From: Haplomitrium mnioides
Lineage: Eukaryota; Marchantiophyta; Haplomitriopsida; Calobryales
NCBI GenBank assembly: GCA_049999725.1
Contig: JBNGIS010039171.1
Location: 1 to 64,000, forward strand
Direction of reading: 5' to 3'
Length of the DNA: 64,000 bases
In this document: piece after piece, positions 9,860-22,025 of the stretch
Layout of the letters: each line of letters begins with the position of its first letter
Numbering within the stretch: position 1 is the stretch's first letter
Translations under genes and position numbers: made by a program
The notes under the pieces: model-generated
Told to the model about the DNA's origin: nothing
Databases searched by the model: none
What the model saw: the letters and a program-made list of their open reading frames with translations, nothing else

Positions 9860-11807
9860 AATTGAGTAATTTATTGAGAGTTGGATTAGTTCCAATGCTC
9901 AATGCAAATTCAAAGTACTTTTTTTTTATCTATATAGTATGGTTGATAGGCATTCTTGTAGAATATTGGTGGATTGTAGAAGTTTTGAAATTTTCATATC
10001 ATTATGTTTTGCTAAATTTTTTTTTTTTTAACTTTGCAATACTTTTTTGTTTATGACTATAGCCGATGGCCAAAATAATGATGCACTCTAACCACAAAAG
10101 CCATTTCTTTTAAGGAACCTATAGATTTTGTTATTGTGCCAGTATAATATGACATCATTTTGGGCATGTCTTGGCTTGAAGATAGATCCAGTCAAGTTGA
10201 TTAGATAAAACACCACATTCAAGTTACTTTTCAAGTCAAACAATTTCTTTTGAGGCATCCGACACCATTGGTAAAGAGGCTTAAATCATGTCAGCATATT
10301 GCTTTGGTGGAGAAAGAGTTGATTGTTTTTGCTATTTTGGTCAAACTTATAATAAACTTGAGTAAGGAGAGAGGGAAGTCTATACCCACCTCAATGATTG
10401 ACTATATTTTGAAGGAGTTTGCGGATGTATTTCCATATGATTTGCCAAAGGGGTTATTAGATGATTTAAGAATACCTTTCCAATTGAGTTCATACTAAAA
10501 AGTAGTTTTTATGATCAACCTCTGCAAAACCTTGATAGATCTTCTTGAGAAGGTATTTATTCAATAATACACTTCACCTTAGAGAGCATCGATATTCTTT
10601 GCACCAAAAAAAGATGGTGGATTTTGTCTTTGTACAGATTATCGCTACTTGAATAATCAAAAACAAAAGAATGCTTATCTCTTATCAAGTATTAAAGATT
10701 TTTTAGATAAATTAGGTGGTGCATGATTTTCTCTAAGTTGGATCTTTGAGGTGGCTACTAGCAAATTCCTGTCAAGCAAAGTAATGTGCCAAATACAACT
10801 TTTTGCACAAAGTATGGGTTTTTTGAGTGGAAAACTCTTATATTTGGTGTCACTAGTGCCCCAACTAAATCCATGAATTAAATTTATTGAGTTTTTGATG
10901 GGTTATTGGATAAATCAATTTTAGTATTCTTGGATAATTTTCTTATTTTTAGTAAAATCGAAGATTAACATCACAATTATCTTAAAGAAATATTGCAAGG
11001 TTGCATAATTGGAAGTTTTATTGAAAGTGGTCCAAGTATGAATTTTGGAAATAAGAGGCTACTTATCTAGGGCACAGGGTGTTTGGGAATAGTATAAAAA
11101 TGGAGGAAGAGAAAATTAAGGTTATTGTAGAGTGGCTAACACCAAATGAGGAAAAAGACATTTGAGCCTTCAATGGATTAGCAAGCTTTTATCAACATTT
11201 CATCCATTATTGTGCACATATTGCTGCATATTTTATAAATTTGATAGGCAAAAGGGTCAAGTTTCAATGGACCACCAAAGAGCAAGTGACATTTCAACAA
11301 CTCAAAGATGTCATCTTGTCTCATTCTATCTTACACCAATATGATCCAAAAACACATTGTATAATTTATTTTGATGCTTCTAATTTTGTTATTGGAGCAA
11401 TTTTACAACAAGAGTTTGAAGATAGCCTTCATCTAATTGCCTTTATGTCACACAGGTTAAATATCATGGAGAGAAATTATTCTGCAAGGGATCAATAGTT
11501 GTTGGCAAATGGTTTATGCTACTTAAGTGTGGATATACTATATTTGGAGAAAACCTATACTTTTGTGCACTGATTACAACTCTTTGATATCAAGTTGGAG
11601 TACAAATTGGGAAGGTTTCACACCATTCCAGATACATTTTCACGAAGGTCATATTATAGGCTTAAAATATTAGAGGCAACAAATGTGAGTATACTACATC
11701 TTAATGAAGCAACTAGTGTTAGTTATCAACAAAACCTATAAGAAAATGCCTTCTTCAATCTTGTTTGAGCACAACTAGCGATCTAAGATAGTGAGTATCA
11801 CACTTTT
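9860..11807 (+). pseudogene. Gypsy-2 protease, reverse transcriptase and RNase H remnant
   Basis: DIILGMSWLED near 10150 marks the end of the aspartic protease. APKKDGGFCLCTDYRYLN near 10602-10655 is the reverse transcriptase finger motif. The catalytic FLDNFLIFSK block near 10928-10955 has lost the YxDD aspartate pair in its present form. RNase H is readable at 11241-11498 (IIYFDASNFVIGAILQQ, ERNYSARDQ). Many frameshifts separate the blocks. The sequence runs into the PMT-c insertion, and integrase resumes at 18394. Confidence 0.75.
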
Positions 11808-11850
11808 AACAACTGCTACTTTGAACTAGGAACATGATACTTAGAACAAG
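11808..11850 (+). repeat. Left terminal inverted repeat of PMT-c
   Basis: AACAACTGCTACTTTGAAC followed by an eroded second block (ATGATACTTAGAAC). It aligns with 25007 (PMT-e) and 45085 (PMT-f). Confidence 0.8.
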
Positions 11851-12086
11851 AGTTTTTTTAAGGGAAAAAATGCAGTTTTTGAGCTCAAAAAGAGAGAAAA
11901 CAATATTATTTTTGAAAAAAAAAACTACGTGAGTTTTTAGGCTTTGTTTTTTGCCGTTTCAACAAGCATGATAGAGTGAGAATCAATTTCATAATGCAAA
12001 ATTGAATGATATTCTTAGTTTTTCTTTTAAATGTTGGAAATCTCAAAATCGATGAAAAGTATAAAAATTATGGTATGTTTTTACAA

Positions 12087-12186
12087 NNNNNNNNNNNNNN
12101 NNNNNNNNNNNNNNNNNNNNNNNNNNNNNNNNNNNNNNNNNNNNNNNNNNNNNNNNNNNNNNNNNNNNNNNNNNNNNNNNNNNNNN
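12087..12186. other. Assembly gap (100 N) in the PMT-c left terminus
   Basis: The corresponding segment of PMT-f (about 45365-45452) is about 90 bp, so the placeholder happens to be close to the true size. Confidence 0.97.
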
Positions 12187-12539
12187 TGTACTAACTCTAT
12201 GCGTGCATAGACATGGTGCTCCTTAAAACTTATTTTTTGAAAAAAAAGAAAAACATGAGGGAAAAACCCAACCGGACTAGAAGTCAAGGGAATGAGTTTG
12301 GAATCATAAGGCACAATAACCAACAAATTGAAACATTGCATGGATTTTGGAGCTCTATTTTCAAGTTCAAGCAAGAAAGCAAGAAATATACTTTCTTTTG
12401 TAGTTGAAAATCCATGTGCGCAAAGGTTTAAGTGGAGATATTTTAGAAGAATTCAGCAATTAAAAATCTTTTATAATTCGGAGAATCATATAAATATCTT
12501 TGATTTTTGGACTAGAGTCTTCCAAACAAAAGGTTTCAA

Positions 12540-12862
12540 GCTCTACAATAGAGTCTTTGAGCATTGTAGAATCTAAGTTCTACACAATAGTCGTTGTATC
12601 TAGAAGGTTGAGGGTTGTATATCAGAGTTAGTACATGTGAAAGGCTTGGACTTCCACACCAAAGTCTATGTGTGCATAGGAATCCAAGCTTAACATCTGA
12701 ACACTCGACAACAAGGACTATGTTGAACCTAGGTTTTAAGTTCCGCATTAGATTCTATACGCATATGAGGCTTTGATTTGCAAATCAAAGTCTATGTCTG
12801 CATAGGCTTCAATCTTCTAGATCAAATTCTAGATGCTCTTAAGGATCTATTTTTTGTAGCAA
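12540..12862. repeat. Palindromic minisatellite in PMT-c left region
   Basis: About eight degenerate units with CTATGTGTGCATAGGAATCCAAGCT and related forms. They align with 25740-26370 of PMT-e and 45830-46350 of PMT-f. Confidence 0.8.
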
Positions 12863-12969
12863 GCTCTAGGCTTGCTTACAATTCCAGCAAAAGCTCAACA
12901 AACATGGGGTTTGGATACCTAAGGCTCTTGGAAGAGAGCAACGCAAGTGCAAAATGATAGGCAATAAAC

Positions 12970-13464
12970 ATGAAAGGCGTTGGTATCAAGGTATTAAACC
13001 ATAAATTCATCAAATTTGGATTTGAAGAGTCTGATGGATCCCTTCTGCAATTCCCATATAAGTATATGGACCAAAAACCTGAAGTTGGCAACAAATGTTA
13101 TATCAGTGTATGGAAAAGATTTGCTCACAAGTTCGTGAAGGGGGAACTTGGAGTTCATTACAAGTATGAGTCAATATCGCTCAAGGTACATTGTAAGAAG
13201 GTTTATGTTAATAAGGTTTTTGTCCTGATTCCAATTGGAATGTACCAATTGCTTGCTATCCTTCTTCAAAATAAAGGAGATGTAAATATTGTTGTTGGGA
13301 AAACGTTCCAAAAGATTGTGTTGAGTAACTCACAAGATATTTTTCTTTATGTACAATGTACTACTATGGAACAACTTCCATGTTCTATAAATATTCTAAT
13401 TTTGATGTTCCACATTTTGATGTTGCAATTGGTATCATGCATGTGTATATGCTATGATGTTTAA
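12970..13464 (+). CDS. Hypothetical 164-codon frame, probably a decayed element gene
   Basis: The frame opens with MKGVGIKVLNHKFIKFGFEE and stays open for 164 codons in AT-rich DNA. It is rich in Lys, Val and Ile, with a hydrophobic C-terminal third. No motif I know is visible. The first 120 residues look protein-like (mixed charged and hydrophobic pattern). The last 40 are leucine/isoleucine-rich and may be out of frame. No promoter or splice evidence was found. It sits in the unassigned segment of PMT-c, so a retroelement origin is more likely than a host gene. Confidence 0.25.
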   Translation: MKGVGIKVLNHKFIKFGFEESDGSLLQFPYKYMDQKPEVGNKCYISVWKRFAHKFVKGELGVHYKYESISLKVHCKKVYVNKVFVLIPIGMYQLLAILLQNKGDVNIVVGKTFQKIVLSNSQDIFLYVQCTTMEQLPCSINILILMFHILMLQLVSCMCICYDV

Positions 13465-15228
13465 GTTGTGTTGTAGTTGACAAAGTGTTTGAAAAGCTTG
13501 CAAAACTTTTCAAAGGCACATATTCATTGATTTTTGCAAAATTAGATGGAGAAGAAAATGAGCATCCGGTTCTGCAAGTATACTTTCTTTGAAGTTGTTG
13601 TTTCCAAAAGTATCCTATCTTTTTTTAACTTATCCCACCACCCCATTCCTTCCCTCATTTCATCTTGAAGAGGTCGACAATTATCCAGCTTTGCTCTTCT
13701 ACCTAACTAGTAGCAAAGACAGACCACCGATGAGTCTCTCTGCTCATTCAATTTCTTCACAAATGATTCAGTTCTTGTGATTATTGTTTTGATAACATTT
13801 TGATGGAGATGCAAGTATCACCATTGTTCATAACAAAGCTAAAAGTACTTATGGAGTTTTTGAAGAGTCATGTTGGCAATCCACTTCATGAAACTCTACT
13901 TAAGAAAAATGTTGGGGAGAAGCAAGCAGAAGGAACTGTCACATGGACCCTCTCCATGACAATGTCGTCAAGAATGAGTTGTGCTTGTTTACAGCCAAAC
14001 ATGGCTAGTAGTCAAACAATAATAATTTGTGGGCATATATAAGCCTCTGTACATATTGATGGGATAGTAAAATTTACGAAAAGTTTACAAAAATTATTTG
14101 CCACCAAGCAAGTCGAGTTGGGATTTAGAGTTACAGCAACATCTGGGTAATACTGCATTTCCAAGATCAATTATCTACAAATTCGCACGATCAAAGCTCT
14201 CTTGGACATTACCTCCCTAGAATAGACATGTGCCAAGTATTCGATTAAGTGTTTCCTTGCATCAATTGTTTACTCCGATACGCATCCGTTGGTGCCTCCG
14301 GTCAAATATTTGCAACAAAAGAATTTTTATGTTTGAAAGAGAGTGAGGGTAAGCCAATTGTATGTTTGTCACATACTATCCACCAATCTCTAACTAACTA
14401 GAAGGATCACAACAAAACTGTCAAATCTCAAATCTTGTGTACAAACGTGATAGGAGTAGAACACAATATATGGAAAAAAATATAGTGCTCAATTTCCAAT
14501 TTCCAAGGTCACGAGCAGTTTCTTAGTTTCTTGGCTAGCTGAAAGGATTATAACAAAACTATCAAAGCTCAAATTGCATATACAAACTCACTACACATTC
14601 ACAACTTGTGTCTAGAAAGCTTTATATTCCATGAGAATCTATAATGAACTTTCAACATTTGATGTCTCTAGAGATAGATTTCTTTGTTGCATATAAAGGA
14701 ACCTCGCGAGTGGATATTTACAATTACAAGTATTAGTGTCTCAAGTCAAGTGTTCACCACCTTTAATAGTTGCAGAAATAGAACGAGAAACAAGAAGTCA
14801 GATAGCATACCTGATTCCAAGCACAACTTAAGGATGATAAACACCAATAGTTATCACCATCACAGATTGATAGAGAAGTCTCCAAGGGAGAAGTCTTATG
14901 TGGATATACTCTCTCTAATATTTTCCCATCAAAAAATCAGTATACGAAACCAAACAATTGTTGCTCACATATATGCATCGTGAACAAAACACCACTCCAG
15001 ATTTCTTGCAGAATTTCTATGCGGAGGACTTCAGAGAGCCTAAGACCTGAGTCTAAACCCCATGCGCAAAGTCTTCTACTCTTTGTGGAATTTTCTCATC
15101 AAAAACTCCAAAGAACAAACCAAAAAATTGTTGTTGACATCATGAACACCCGAAGACATCGTGAACATCTGCACCATCACGTCAAATAGAAATCAAGGCA
15201 AGAATATAGCTTTCTTGCAAAATTCTTG

Positions 15229-15717
15229 TTAGGAGCAGCTTTCAAGAGCCCATGTATGCATGGGCTCTTGAAGACCTAACTCCAGACCCCATGTGCGCAT
15301 AGGCGGGCGGAAAAACCGGAAGCCTATGCATGCATTGGGTTTGGATATGTAGTGCTTTGGAAAGGTAAAGAGAGCAAACAATATTGAGGGCGATGGCTGA
15401 TTCTGGCAGTATGGAGAAGCAATAAGAGGTGTTAGAGTTGAAATGAGGTTGCGAAGAGTTTTCCATTTTACCAAATATTTTTTCATTTGGTAAAACGCCA
15501 TTGTAATGTCACCTCCAAGCTTGAGTTTTTGCACAAACCTGTGTTCCTCATTGCCACTGTTCTTCGTGTTCCCTCTTCCCTTGCTATTGCTCATTATTGC
15601 TGAATTTTCTTCTTGTGTTGCATGATTTGCATTATAGTCGATTTTTGTTGGAAATTTTTTAGAGTTTTGACCATCTTGAATTCTCATAGTTCTCAAAGTC
15701 CTCGAGGGAGAAATCAC
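15229..15717 (-). CDS. Hypothetical 162-codon minus-strand frame
   Basis: It starts MISPSRTLRTMRIQDGQNSK and includes a Ser/Asn/Gly-rich first half and GGDITMAFYQMKKYLVKWKT near the middle. The C-terminus reads through a PMT-type palindromic unit (PMHTWALES), so at least the end is not original coding sequence. The middle block has a plausible protein composition, but I recognise no family. It lies in the unassigned part of PMT-c. Confidence 0.2.
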   Translation of the reverse strand: MISPSRTLRTMRIQDGQNSKKFPTKIDYNANHATQEENSAIMSNSKGRGNTKNSGNEEHRFVQKLKLGGDITMAFYQMKKYLVKWKTLRNLISTLTPLIASPYCQNQPSPSILFALFTFPKHYISKPNACIGFRFFRPPMRTWGLELGLQEPMHTWALESCS

Positions 15718-17589
15718 AAGCTAATCTAATCACCATGGTACGTGTAATAGTTTGACCTCTCAGCGTGCATGAGTTTCAGGTGCAATTCTTAACGAGTGCA
15801 TGTAAACTGAAGTCTTTACACAATGTTTAAAAAATGGGGGAGGTCCCATTCGAGTGGTAGACTCGGAGTAAGTGTGGTGATGCATTTAATGTTGTTCAAA
15901 TAAATTTTCAAAGTCTTTGGTTATTGTGATACAAGTCCATGACTCGATGAAGATACAGTCCTTGCAACCAAGGAACCATCAATATAGAACAATTAAACGC
16001 ACTGTTTCATTTGAGTTTCCGTAGCAATCCTGAGGTCAATCACTAATAGTTGTCATTATTGTAAACATTTTATGGGTGTGGCTCTACGTGATTTTCATTG
16101 GGTAGTTTCAGCTCTATATTTCAGAAGCTCAACCTTTTGATTTGCAGACTAGAAAGCTTGCAATAGCAAGCACTGTTACTCGTCAAGTTCTTTAAACTTG
16201 TTTCTGGTACTGCTCCACATATTTTGTGTCAGGCTAGTTTTGGGTGCAATTCTAGAACATGAGCATGTATGGGTATGTGTTGAGCCTTTCGGGCCCTCGT
16301 TGTATGGCAGTGCCCATCCAATGGCTAAATTTTGATCTAGTTTTTCACTATTAGAATACATAGTGACTGTCGTGGACTCCATGGTTAAATTGGTAGACAC
16401 ACTGCTATCAAAAAGCATTTCTTAAGCTTCTCAATTTGAATCTAAGTGGTGGCCTGAAGGAATAGGAAGATAAAATCATTGTCCTATATCTATCACAAAC
16501 AAATTCAAAGCTGGATTGGTACCTTTTATGATCAAACCAATCCGGAAGTACCACAAGTGGAGCAACGGTAGGCTCTTAGCTGCTGCACGGGTTCTTTGGG
16601 AATTCTTCAAAGTCTAGTGAATGGGACCAAACTCCTTTTGAAAGAAAATATCACCCTCCCCCTCTCTCCTTGGTAGGGAGATATTTGGTTATTCAATCTT
16701 GACCCCGTCATGGCGGTTATACCAGTTTTCCATTGATCTTCCATGTTGAAATTATAGAAGCTCTATTTGACAGTCATTCCAATCATAGACACTTGAGTTG
16801 TGATGAGAACGTTTTTGAACTACCATACATAGGCGGAAGAGAGGAGCCTCACCACTTGAGGCAGCCCTGCTGGTCCTCGAAGCGTTTACATTCAGTGGTG
16901 CATATGGGATCGTTGGTACAGAGGCATTCCAAAGTCTTTGATCCAACAAGATCAATCCTTGCATCAAGTACCCCCACAACTCAAGAGTGAAGTATTGAGA
17001 GCATTGACAATTTTAATATTTGAACAAGAGAGTCTAGAATAGGTCTGACCATGGTGAATGAGCTTCAAATCCTGAAAGACGATGAATTCGTGACAATCAC
17101 ACCTCAAAAGTGAGGTCTTATCATCAATTCAAGCAACAACCACATTGGCTGTTAGCTATACATGTGAAATGATAAAGAAAACACAATAATTTTTTTTCTT
17201 CTGTTAACTTATTGTAATAGTTGGGGTTTTGAAACAAGAATGCAGATTCTTGTTGAAAGATTAATACATAGCAAAACTGTATATTTGATATTAAAGTATT
17301 CAAAAGGTGTCACATAATAGAAGAAGTTGTGGTACAATGGACTCTATAGAGCTAGAGGTAGAGCATGTACATAGAGTTTAGATTTGAATATGTTATTGAT
17401 TTTTGGTACCATATGTTCTTAATTACAATGAAAATTTGAAGCATTGTTTTTGTATGCCATTAAAGATAGTAAGGTGATCATATTGTGGCCCTATGATGTT
17501 GTTGATTGCTTAATATGGCATTCAAGATAGTAAGTTGAATGCACATAATTATATTGTAGCCCTAAGTTGCTATTAATTGCTAGTTTAAG

Positions 17590-18015
17590 AACAGGTTGGA
17601 GTATGTGAGCACATATGCTTTAGGGTTCTTGTTTGGAGTCTATCCTTGCATAGGCTTTAGGGATCTCCTTCAGAGTCTATGTGTGCATGGGTTTTAGAGT
17701 TCTACTTCAAAGTCTATGCACACACAGGCTTCAAATATCTCCTTCAGAGTCTATGCGCACATAGGCTCTAGGGTTCTTCTTCAGAGTCTATACGCGCATA
17801 GGCTTTAGGATTCTCCTTCGTAGTCTATACGTACATAGGCTTTAGGGTTCTCCTTCGGAGTCTATACATGTATAGGATTTAGGATTCTCCTTTGGAGTCT
17901 CTACGAGTATAGGCTTTAGGGTTCTCGTTCCGAGTCTATACGCATATATGCTTTAGAATTATTGTTTGTAGTCTATATTCACATAGGTTGTATGGTTCTT
18001 ATTTGAAGTCTATGC
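17590..18015. repeat. 37-bp palindromic minisatellite with telobox-like core (PMT-c)
   Basis: About eleven tandem units of the type seen at 780-1165: a CTATGCGCATAG-like palindrome plus CTTTAGGGTTCTCCTTC. In intact copies this array lies just beyond the methyltransferase stop. Here the gene is gone but the array and the right terminus remain. Confidence 0.85.
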
Positions 18016-18089
18016 ACGATTAGGCTTTAACACCTACGATGCTTATAGTTTGGTTCAAAGTCCCTATACGCTTAGACATCCATATTTGC

Positions 18090-18389
18090 ATATAATTTCT
18101 TTCATAAAAACATGTGTTTTATTTAACTTTTGATGAATTTAGTGTATCCACAATAGTGTGATGTTTAAAAAATTTTAATTAAAAATTCTTGTTTTATAGG
18201 GTGTTTATTATAAAAAAAATTTAAAATATAATCTCAACGTAAAATACGCTATTTGTATTTCCAAAAAAATGACTTGTTTTCCAAGAAACTCACAAACATA
18301 AAATTGATGTTTTTTAATACCAAATCACAAAAATGGTATTTTCTCCAACCAAGCGAAACATGAACTCTGTAGCGGTTTTTTTTTTCTCT
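18090..18389. repeat. PMT-c right terminus with eroded inverted repeat
   Basis: AT-rich terminal sequence aligned to 1240-1555 and 38540-38856. The last 20 bases have collapsed to TAGCGG followed by a T/C tract, so the outer half of the TIR is lost. Confidence 0.75.
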
Positions 18390-19440
18390 TTTTGATAGTT
18401 CCCTCTATAAAGGGCATCAAATATATGCTCCACATGATAATGCGCTTCGAGTGGCTCATTTGCATGAAGCACATAACATTCCAATCTCAAGACATCTTGG
18501 AGTAGACAAAACTACAAAAATGCTTCAACGTATTTGGTGGTGGCAAAACTTGGCTTGAGACATTCATGGTTTTGTTTGTTTTTGTGAAAGTTGTCAACAA
18601 AACAAGTTTTCAAATCAAAAGCCAAATGGACTTCTTCAACCACTACTGATTTCTAATGCTCATTGGTAATATGTAAATTTGTATCTTATCACTTTACTTT
18701 CAACTACGACTCGTGGGTTTGGTGCAATTGTAGTGTTTGTGGGAAAGCTTAGCAAATAAATGCATTTAGCACCAATTGTGGATACAGTAGGTGCTCCACA
18801 TATGGCAAATCTTTACTTTGATACTATCTTTTGCTATCATGAAATGCCCAAGATGTTAACATCATATAAGCATTCACGTTTCAGTGGAAAGTTTTGGTGA
18901 GAGCTGTATAAACTCTTGGGAACCAAATTGTCTATGTCTACTCCTTATTATCCTAAAAAAAATGGGCAAATAGAGCATGTTAATTGCACTATAGAGGATG
19001 TGTTTTGTGCATTTATCAACGTCTATCACTTTGATTGGGATAGTTTCTTATTCGTTGTGGAATTTTCTTACAACAACTATAAACAAGCAAGTATTAGATT
19101 TTTTTCCTTTTCTTTCTTAATTCAAGTCAACATTTTCTTGTACCCAATGGTTTCCTTTCTACTTCCTCTTCAAATGTTGCAAGTGCTTCTACATTTTTGT
19201 CTCCTTTATCTTTTTCTTTGCAAGATGCTTACAACCAACTCATTTTTGCTCAAAATTGGCAAAAAAAATGTCGATAGACATTGTCGTGATTTCTCTTATG
19301 TTTTAGATAACAAAGTTATGTTTTCTACTCATGATCTTTCTTTGTCTTTTGATACTGAAGTTTGCAAGCTATCTCTAGTTTGGATTGGTTCTTTTTTATT
19401 TCTTACGTTATTGCTCTCGTTGCTTGATCTTCCTCTTCAT
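18390..19440 (+). pseudogene. Gypsy-2 integrase remnant
   Basis: After the PMT-c target duplication, SSLYKGHQIYAPHDN leads into an HHCC zinc finger (HLHEAHNIPISRHLG, then CFCESCQ, about 18440-18600). The catalytic core follows, with the last acidic residue in QIEHVN (about 18966-18983, after TPYYPKKNG). The C-terminal SH3-like part (KLSLVWIGSF) is near 19360-19395. Stops occur at 18557, 18667, 18757 and 18897, and the frame slips after about 19090. The sequence is cut at 19440 by PMT-d and resumes at 60301 with the chromodomain. Confidence 0.8.
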
Positions 19441-20379
19441 AACAATTGCTACTTTGAACCAGAAACCTCTATTGAGTTCCTATTGTATTTCACATTTTAT
19501 TTTATTTTTCAAAATTTTTCCTTAAAATTTACATTTTTTGATAGTTACAAAATGTTTTATCAAAAAAATTTTATTGAACTTGAAATTTTGTTTATTTAGA
19601 TATCTATTGTATTTTGGAAAATTTTATTGCTCAATATTTGGTACAAAAGTAAAAATAATTTTTTTTATTATAGTAAGATAAACCAACAAGAGAGAATATT
19701 GAGAAAAATACAGTAGACTTATAGTCATATTTAAATGTTTTCTTATAATTTTCATAAAAACCTTGAAGATACAAAATCCTAAAACATTTACGAAGAACAA
19801 ATAAAAACTAAAGACGATGCTGCAACATACACTAATATATAAATCTCAAATCTAGTAAGAGCTGCTTTGAACTTCTATTTACTTATGAGAGACATAAAAA
19901 CAAAATAGAAGAGTTATGAATGCATAAACTTCAAGCTCGTATATCATGCCTTTCATCAAAATCCATCCAATATTCTTAAGCATGTATACATGTAATGAAT
20001 CATTGGTAACTCAAAAATTTGAATATCAAAAATAAAATCACAAAAAATGAATCACGTGTAGAATGATATTGTTATTAAAGACTATAATAAATGTAATAAG
20101 CAACTGAAAAAAAAAACCAAAAACTCCTAATTGAAGAAAACTTGTGCAAAAATCCAAATTAGTCAAAAGGGAACTTCCAAGCCAGCGAAGACTTCATTGC
20201 TAATTTTTACAAAAACCAATAGGTTTTATTCAAAAATCATTTCAAGAATGAAAAGAAGTCATTAAGAAAGTACTTAATAACTATTGTTTGGAATGCTACA
20301 AGAATATAGATCAAACAAAAAATATTTTTAAAAAGAAATACTGTATTATTTACAAAATATACATCACTCTACAACTTCA
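19441..20379. repeat. PMT-d methyltransferase-side terminus and TIR
   Basis: The TIR (19441-19482) is followed by AT-rich sequence without genes. Unlike PMT-a, PMT-c and PMT-e it has no clear 37-bp minisatellite. Only one TAAGCATGTATACATG-type palindrome remains near 19977. Confidence 0.7.
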
Positions 20380-20563
20380 TTTTTACTCGTGTCATCTTCA
20401 AGAGGAATGGTCTCGCCCAAGTCAACAGACTGAGAAGCTTGTTGGGACTTTCCAATCCCAGAAATTGCAGCAAAATCACTAGACGCATCAATAGTACCAA
20501 GAGGAATAAGCTCTTTATGGTGCACATAGACAATCTACAATTCTTTGAAATTAGATGGTAGAG

Positions 20564-20685
20564 AAGCCATCGTCAAAACTCTTTGAGGAATATAGATAGA
20601 CTTACGTCTATCATATTCCACAACAAGCCATCGTCAAAACTCTTTGAGGAATATAGATAGACTTACGTCTATCATATTCCACAAC
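20564..20685. repeat. 61-bp perfect tandem duplication
   Basis: Two adjacent copies beginning AAGCCATCGTCAAAACTC at 20564 and 20625, inside exon 4 of the PMT-d methyltransferase relic. Since 61 is not a multiple of three it shifts the frame. The absence of differences suggests it is recent. Confidence 0.9.
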
Positions 20686-21779
20686 AATGCAATTTTACAT
20701 CAACTTAAGAGCATAAGCAAAGCCAAAACTCGACTTGGAGCAAATATCTAGTATTCAATCTTGCTCCGAAGAAAAATGGTCAATAAAAAAGTTATACAAA
20801 GCCTAAGGCTTTTGACAAAAACTCACATGAGCATCATCTCTTAGATGTTTAAGTTTAGCCGAAATATCTAGACAGGTTAAAACACTCCACATTATTTGTC
20901 AAAGACAGTCGTTTGCATCTTTGGATTGTAGATTGAAGAGCTTCATGTTTTGCTTGCCCTCTTTTGCCTAGTAACCCACTGTTAAGTACTCATGAGCATG
21001 ATCAATTTTAGGACCTCCCGAATGATAGACATTGGTTTTGTCCTTGTAGTACTCAAACCAAAGAAATCAAACATTGTACAGAAAATAAAAGAAATGAAAA
21101 CAATATAATACAAAACATTAAAAAATCAAAAGAAAACTTACAAGATGTCGTGGTTAATAACACATCAAATTTCCAAAAGTGCATCCTCCATGATGTCAAA
21201 TTGTTGCGAAGAATGAATAGTCACAAAAGACCAAAAATCGGAAGTAGTTGCAACTATAAAAGCATAGACCATGTCAAAAATATCATCTTTAGTAAAGGGC
21301 TCATAGTCATCATGCTTACATTCCTTTAGGTTGTACCCATAAGAAATGCCATTAGTTGCTAAATTGAAACTTTTTTGGTTTCACTAGGCCCTTAAGTTGT
21401 CAAGCATTGGATTCCACATGAACTAGATATACGCCACGTTGAGTTTGTCAACATAGGACTATAAGTCTTGGTCTTGTTCTTCAAACCCTCCTTCAGCTAG
21501 AGGGGCATCAACATCATTTTGTTTCCTTGACTTCTACTCTCTAGCTCTCTAACAGAAGAGTAAAATGGCACGACGGTATAACACCAAGGTTGGAGTTTGG
21601 TCTTGACCTTTTGAGGCTTCTTGGATATGGGATCTCTTTTTCCCTTTTAGTAGCAACCATCAATTTCTTGGTAAGTTGCCTTTTAAATGTTTTGTCACCC
21701 TAAAAACAACATGGAGAAATGTATTAGAGGGGAATTTGAAAACAATAAACTTGTAGTTAAAAAAAATATAGTAAAAGCA

Positions 21780-22025
21780 AGCAAGGACTTAAGAGTCCAT
21801 GCGAGCATGGGCTTAAGAGTCCTTTTGCCTTTGGGCTTTGGAGTCCATATGTGCATGGAGTCTTGAAGTCCCTGCACACAAGCGCTCAAAGATCCATGCG
21901 CGCATGGACTCTCAAGTCCATACGCGCATAGAATAGATCTTCCTACAAGCACAAGATCTAGCCTACGCTAGAGCCAAAGAGTGCATGCACAAATGGACTC
22001 TTAGATGTCCATGAGCGCATGAAAA
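21780..22025. repeat. 30-bp palindromic minisatellite in methyltransferase intron 2 (PMT-d)
   Basis: About eight units such as AGTCCATGCGAGCATGGGCT and TCCATGCGCGCATGGACTC. They correspond to the intron-2 arrays of PMT-e (36180-36535) and PMT-f (52430-52620). Confidence 0.85.

Larger units (their letters stand above)
12870..17589. other. 4.7 kb of unassigned sequence within PMT-c
   Basis: PMT similarity stops near 12870 and resumes near 17590. I recognise no family here. The clearest open frames are 12970-13464 (plus) and 15229-15717 (minus). Fragments around 13590-14040 and 16733-16990 also stay open for 60-85 codons. A stretch near 14275-14400 could be a decayed retroelement RNase H (ASGQIFATKEFLCLKESEG), but this is weak. 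One palindromic unit occurs at 15240-15270. It may be a decayed retroelement inserted into PMT-c or sequence captured by it. Confidence 0.4.
11808..18389. mobile_element. PMT-c: internally rearranged PMT element inside gypsy-2
   Basis: The left end is AACAACTGCTACTTTGAAC at 11808. The right terminus matches PMT-a and PMT-e down to TAGCGG (18370), after which the inverted repeat is eroded to a T-rich stretch. Flanks are TTTT at 11804-11807 and 18390-18393, and removing the element restores the integrase reading frame. Left-terminal sequence (11808-12870) and right-terminal sequence (17590-18389) match other copies. The 4.7 kb between them matches neither PMT gene, so this copy is a 6.6-kb derivative carrying unrelated sequence or a later insertion. 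Confidence 0.75.

Noticed and set aside
16733-16990. 85-codon frame at 16733-16990 and its minus-strand shadow as a conserved gene
   Set aside because: Short, no recognisable motif, both strands open, and located in decayed element sequence.
17590-18015. Regular palindromic repeats as a CRISPR array
   Set aside because: No unique spacers, units degenerate throughout, no cas genes, and the genome is eukaryotic.
18916-19599. 227-codon frame as a membrane protein because of its Phe/Leu-rich C-terminal half
   Set aside because: The first third is gypsy integrase. The hydrophobic part is an out-of-frame reading of the integrase C-terminus, and the last 50 codons read into the PMT-d terminus.
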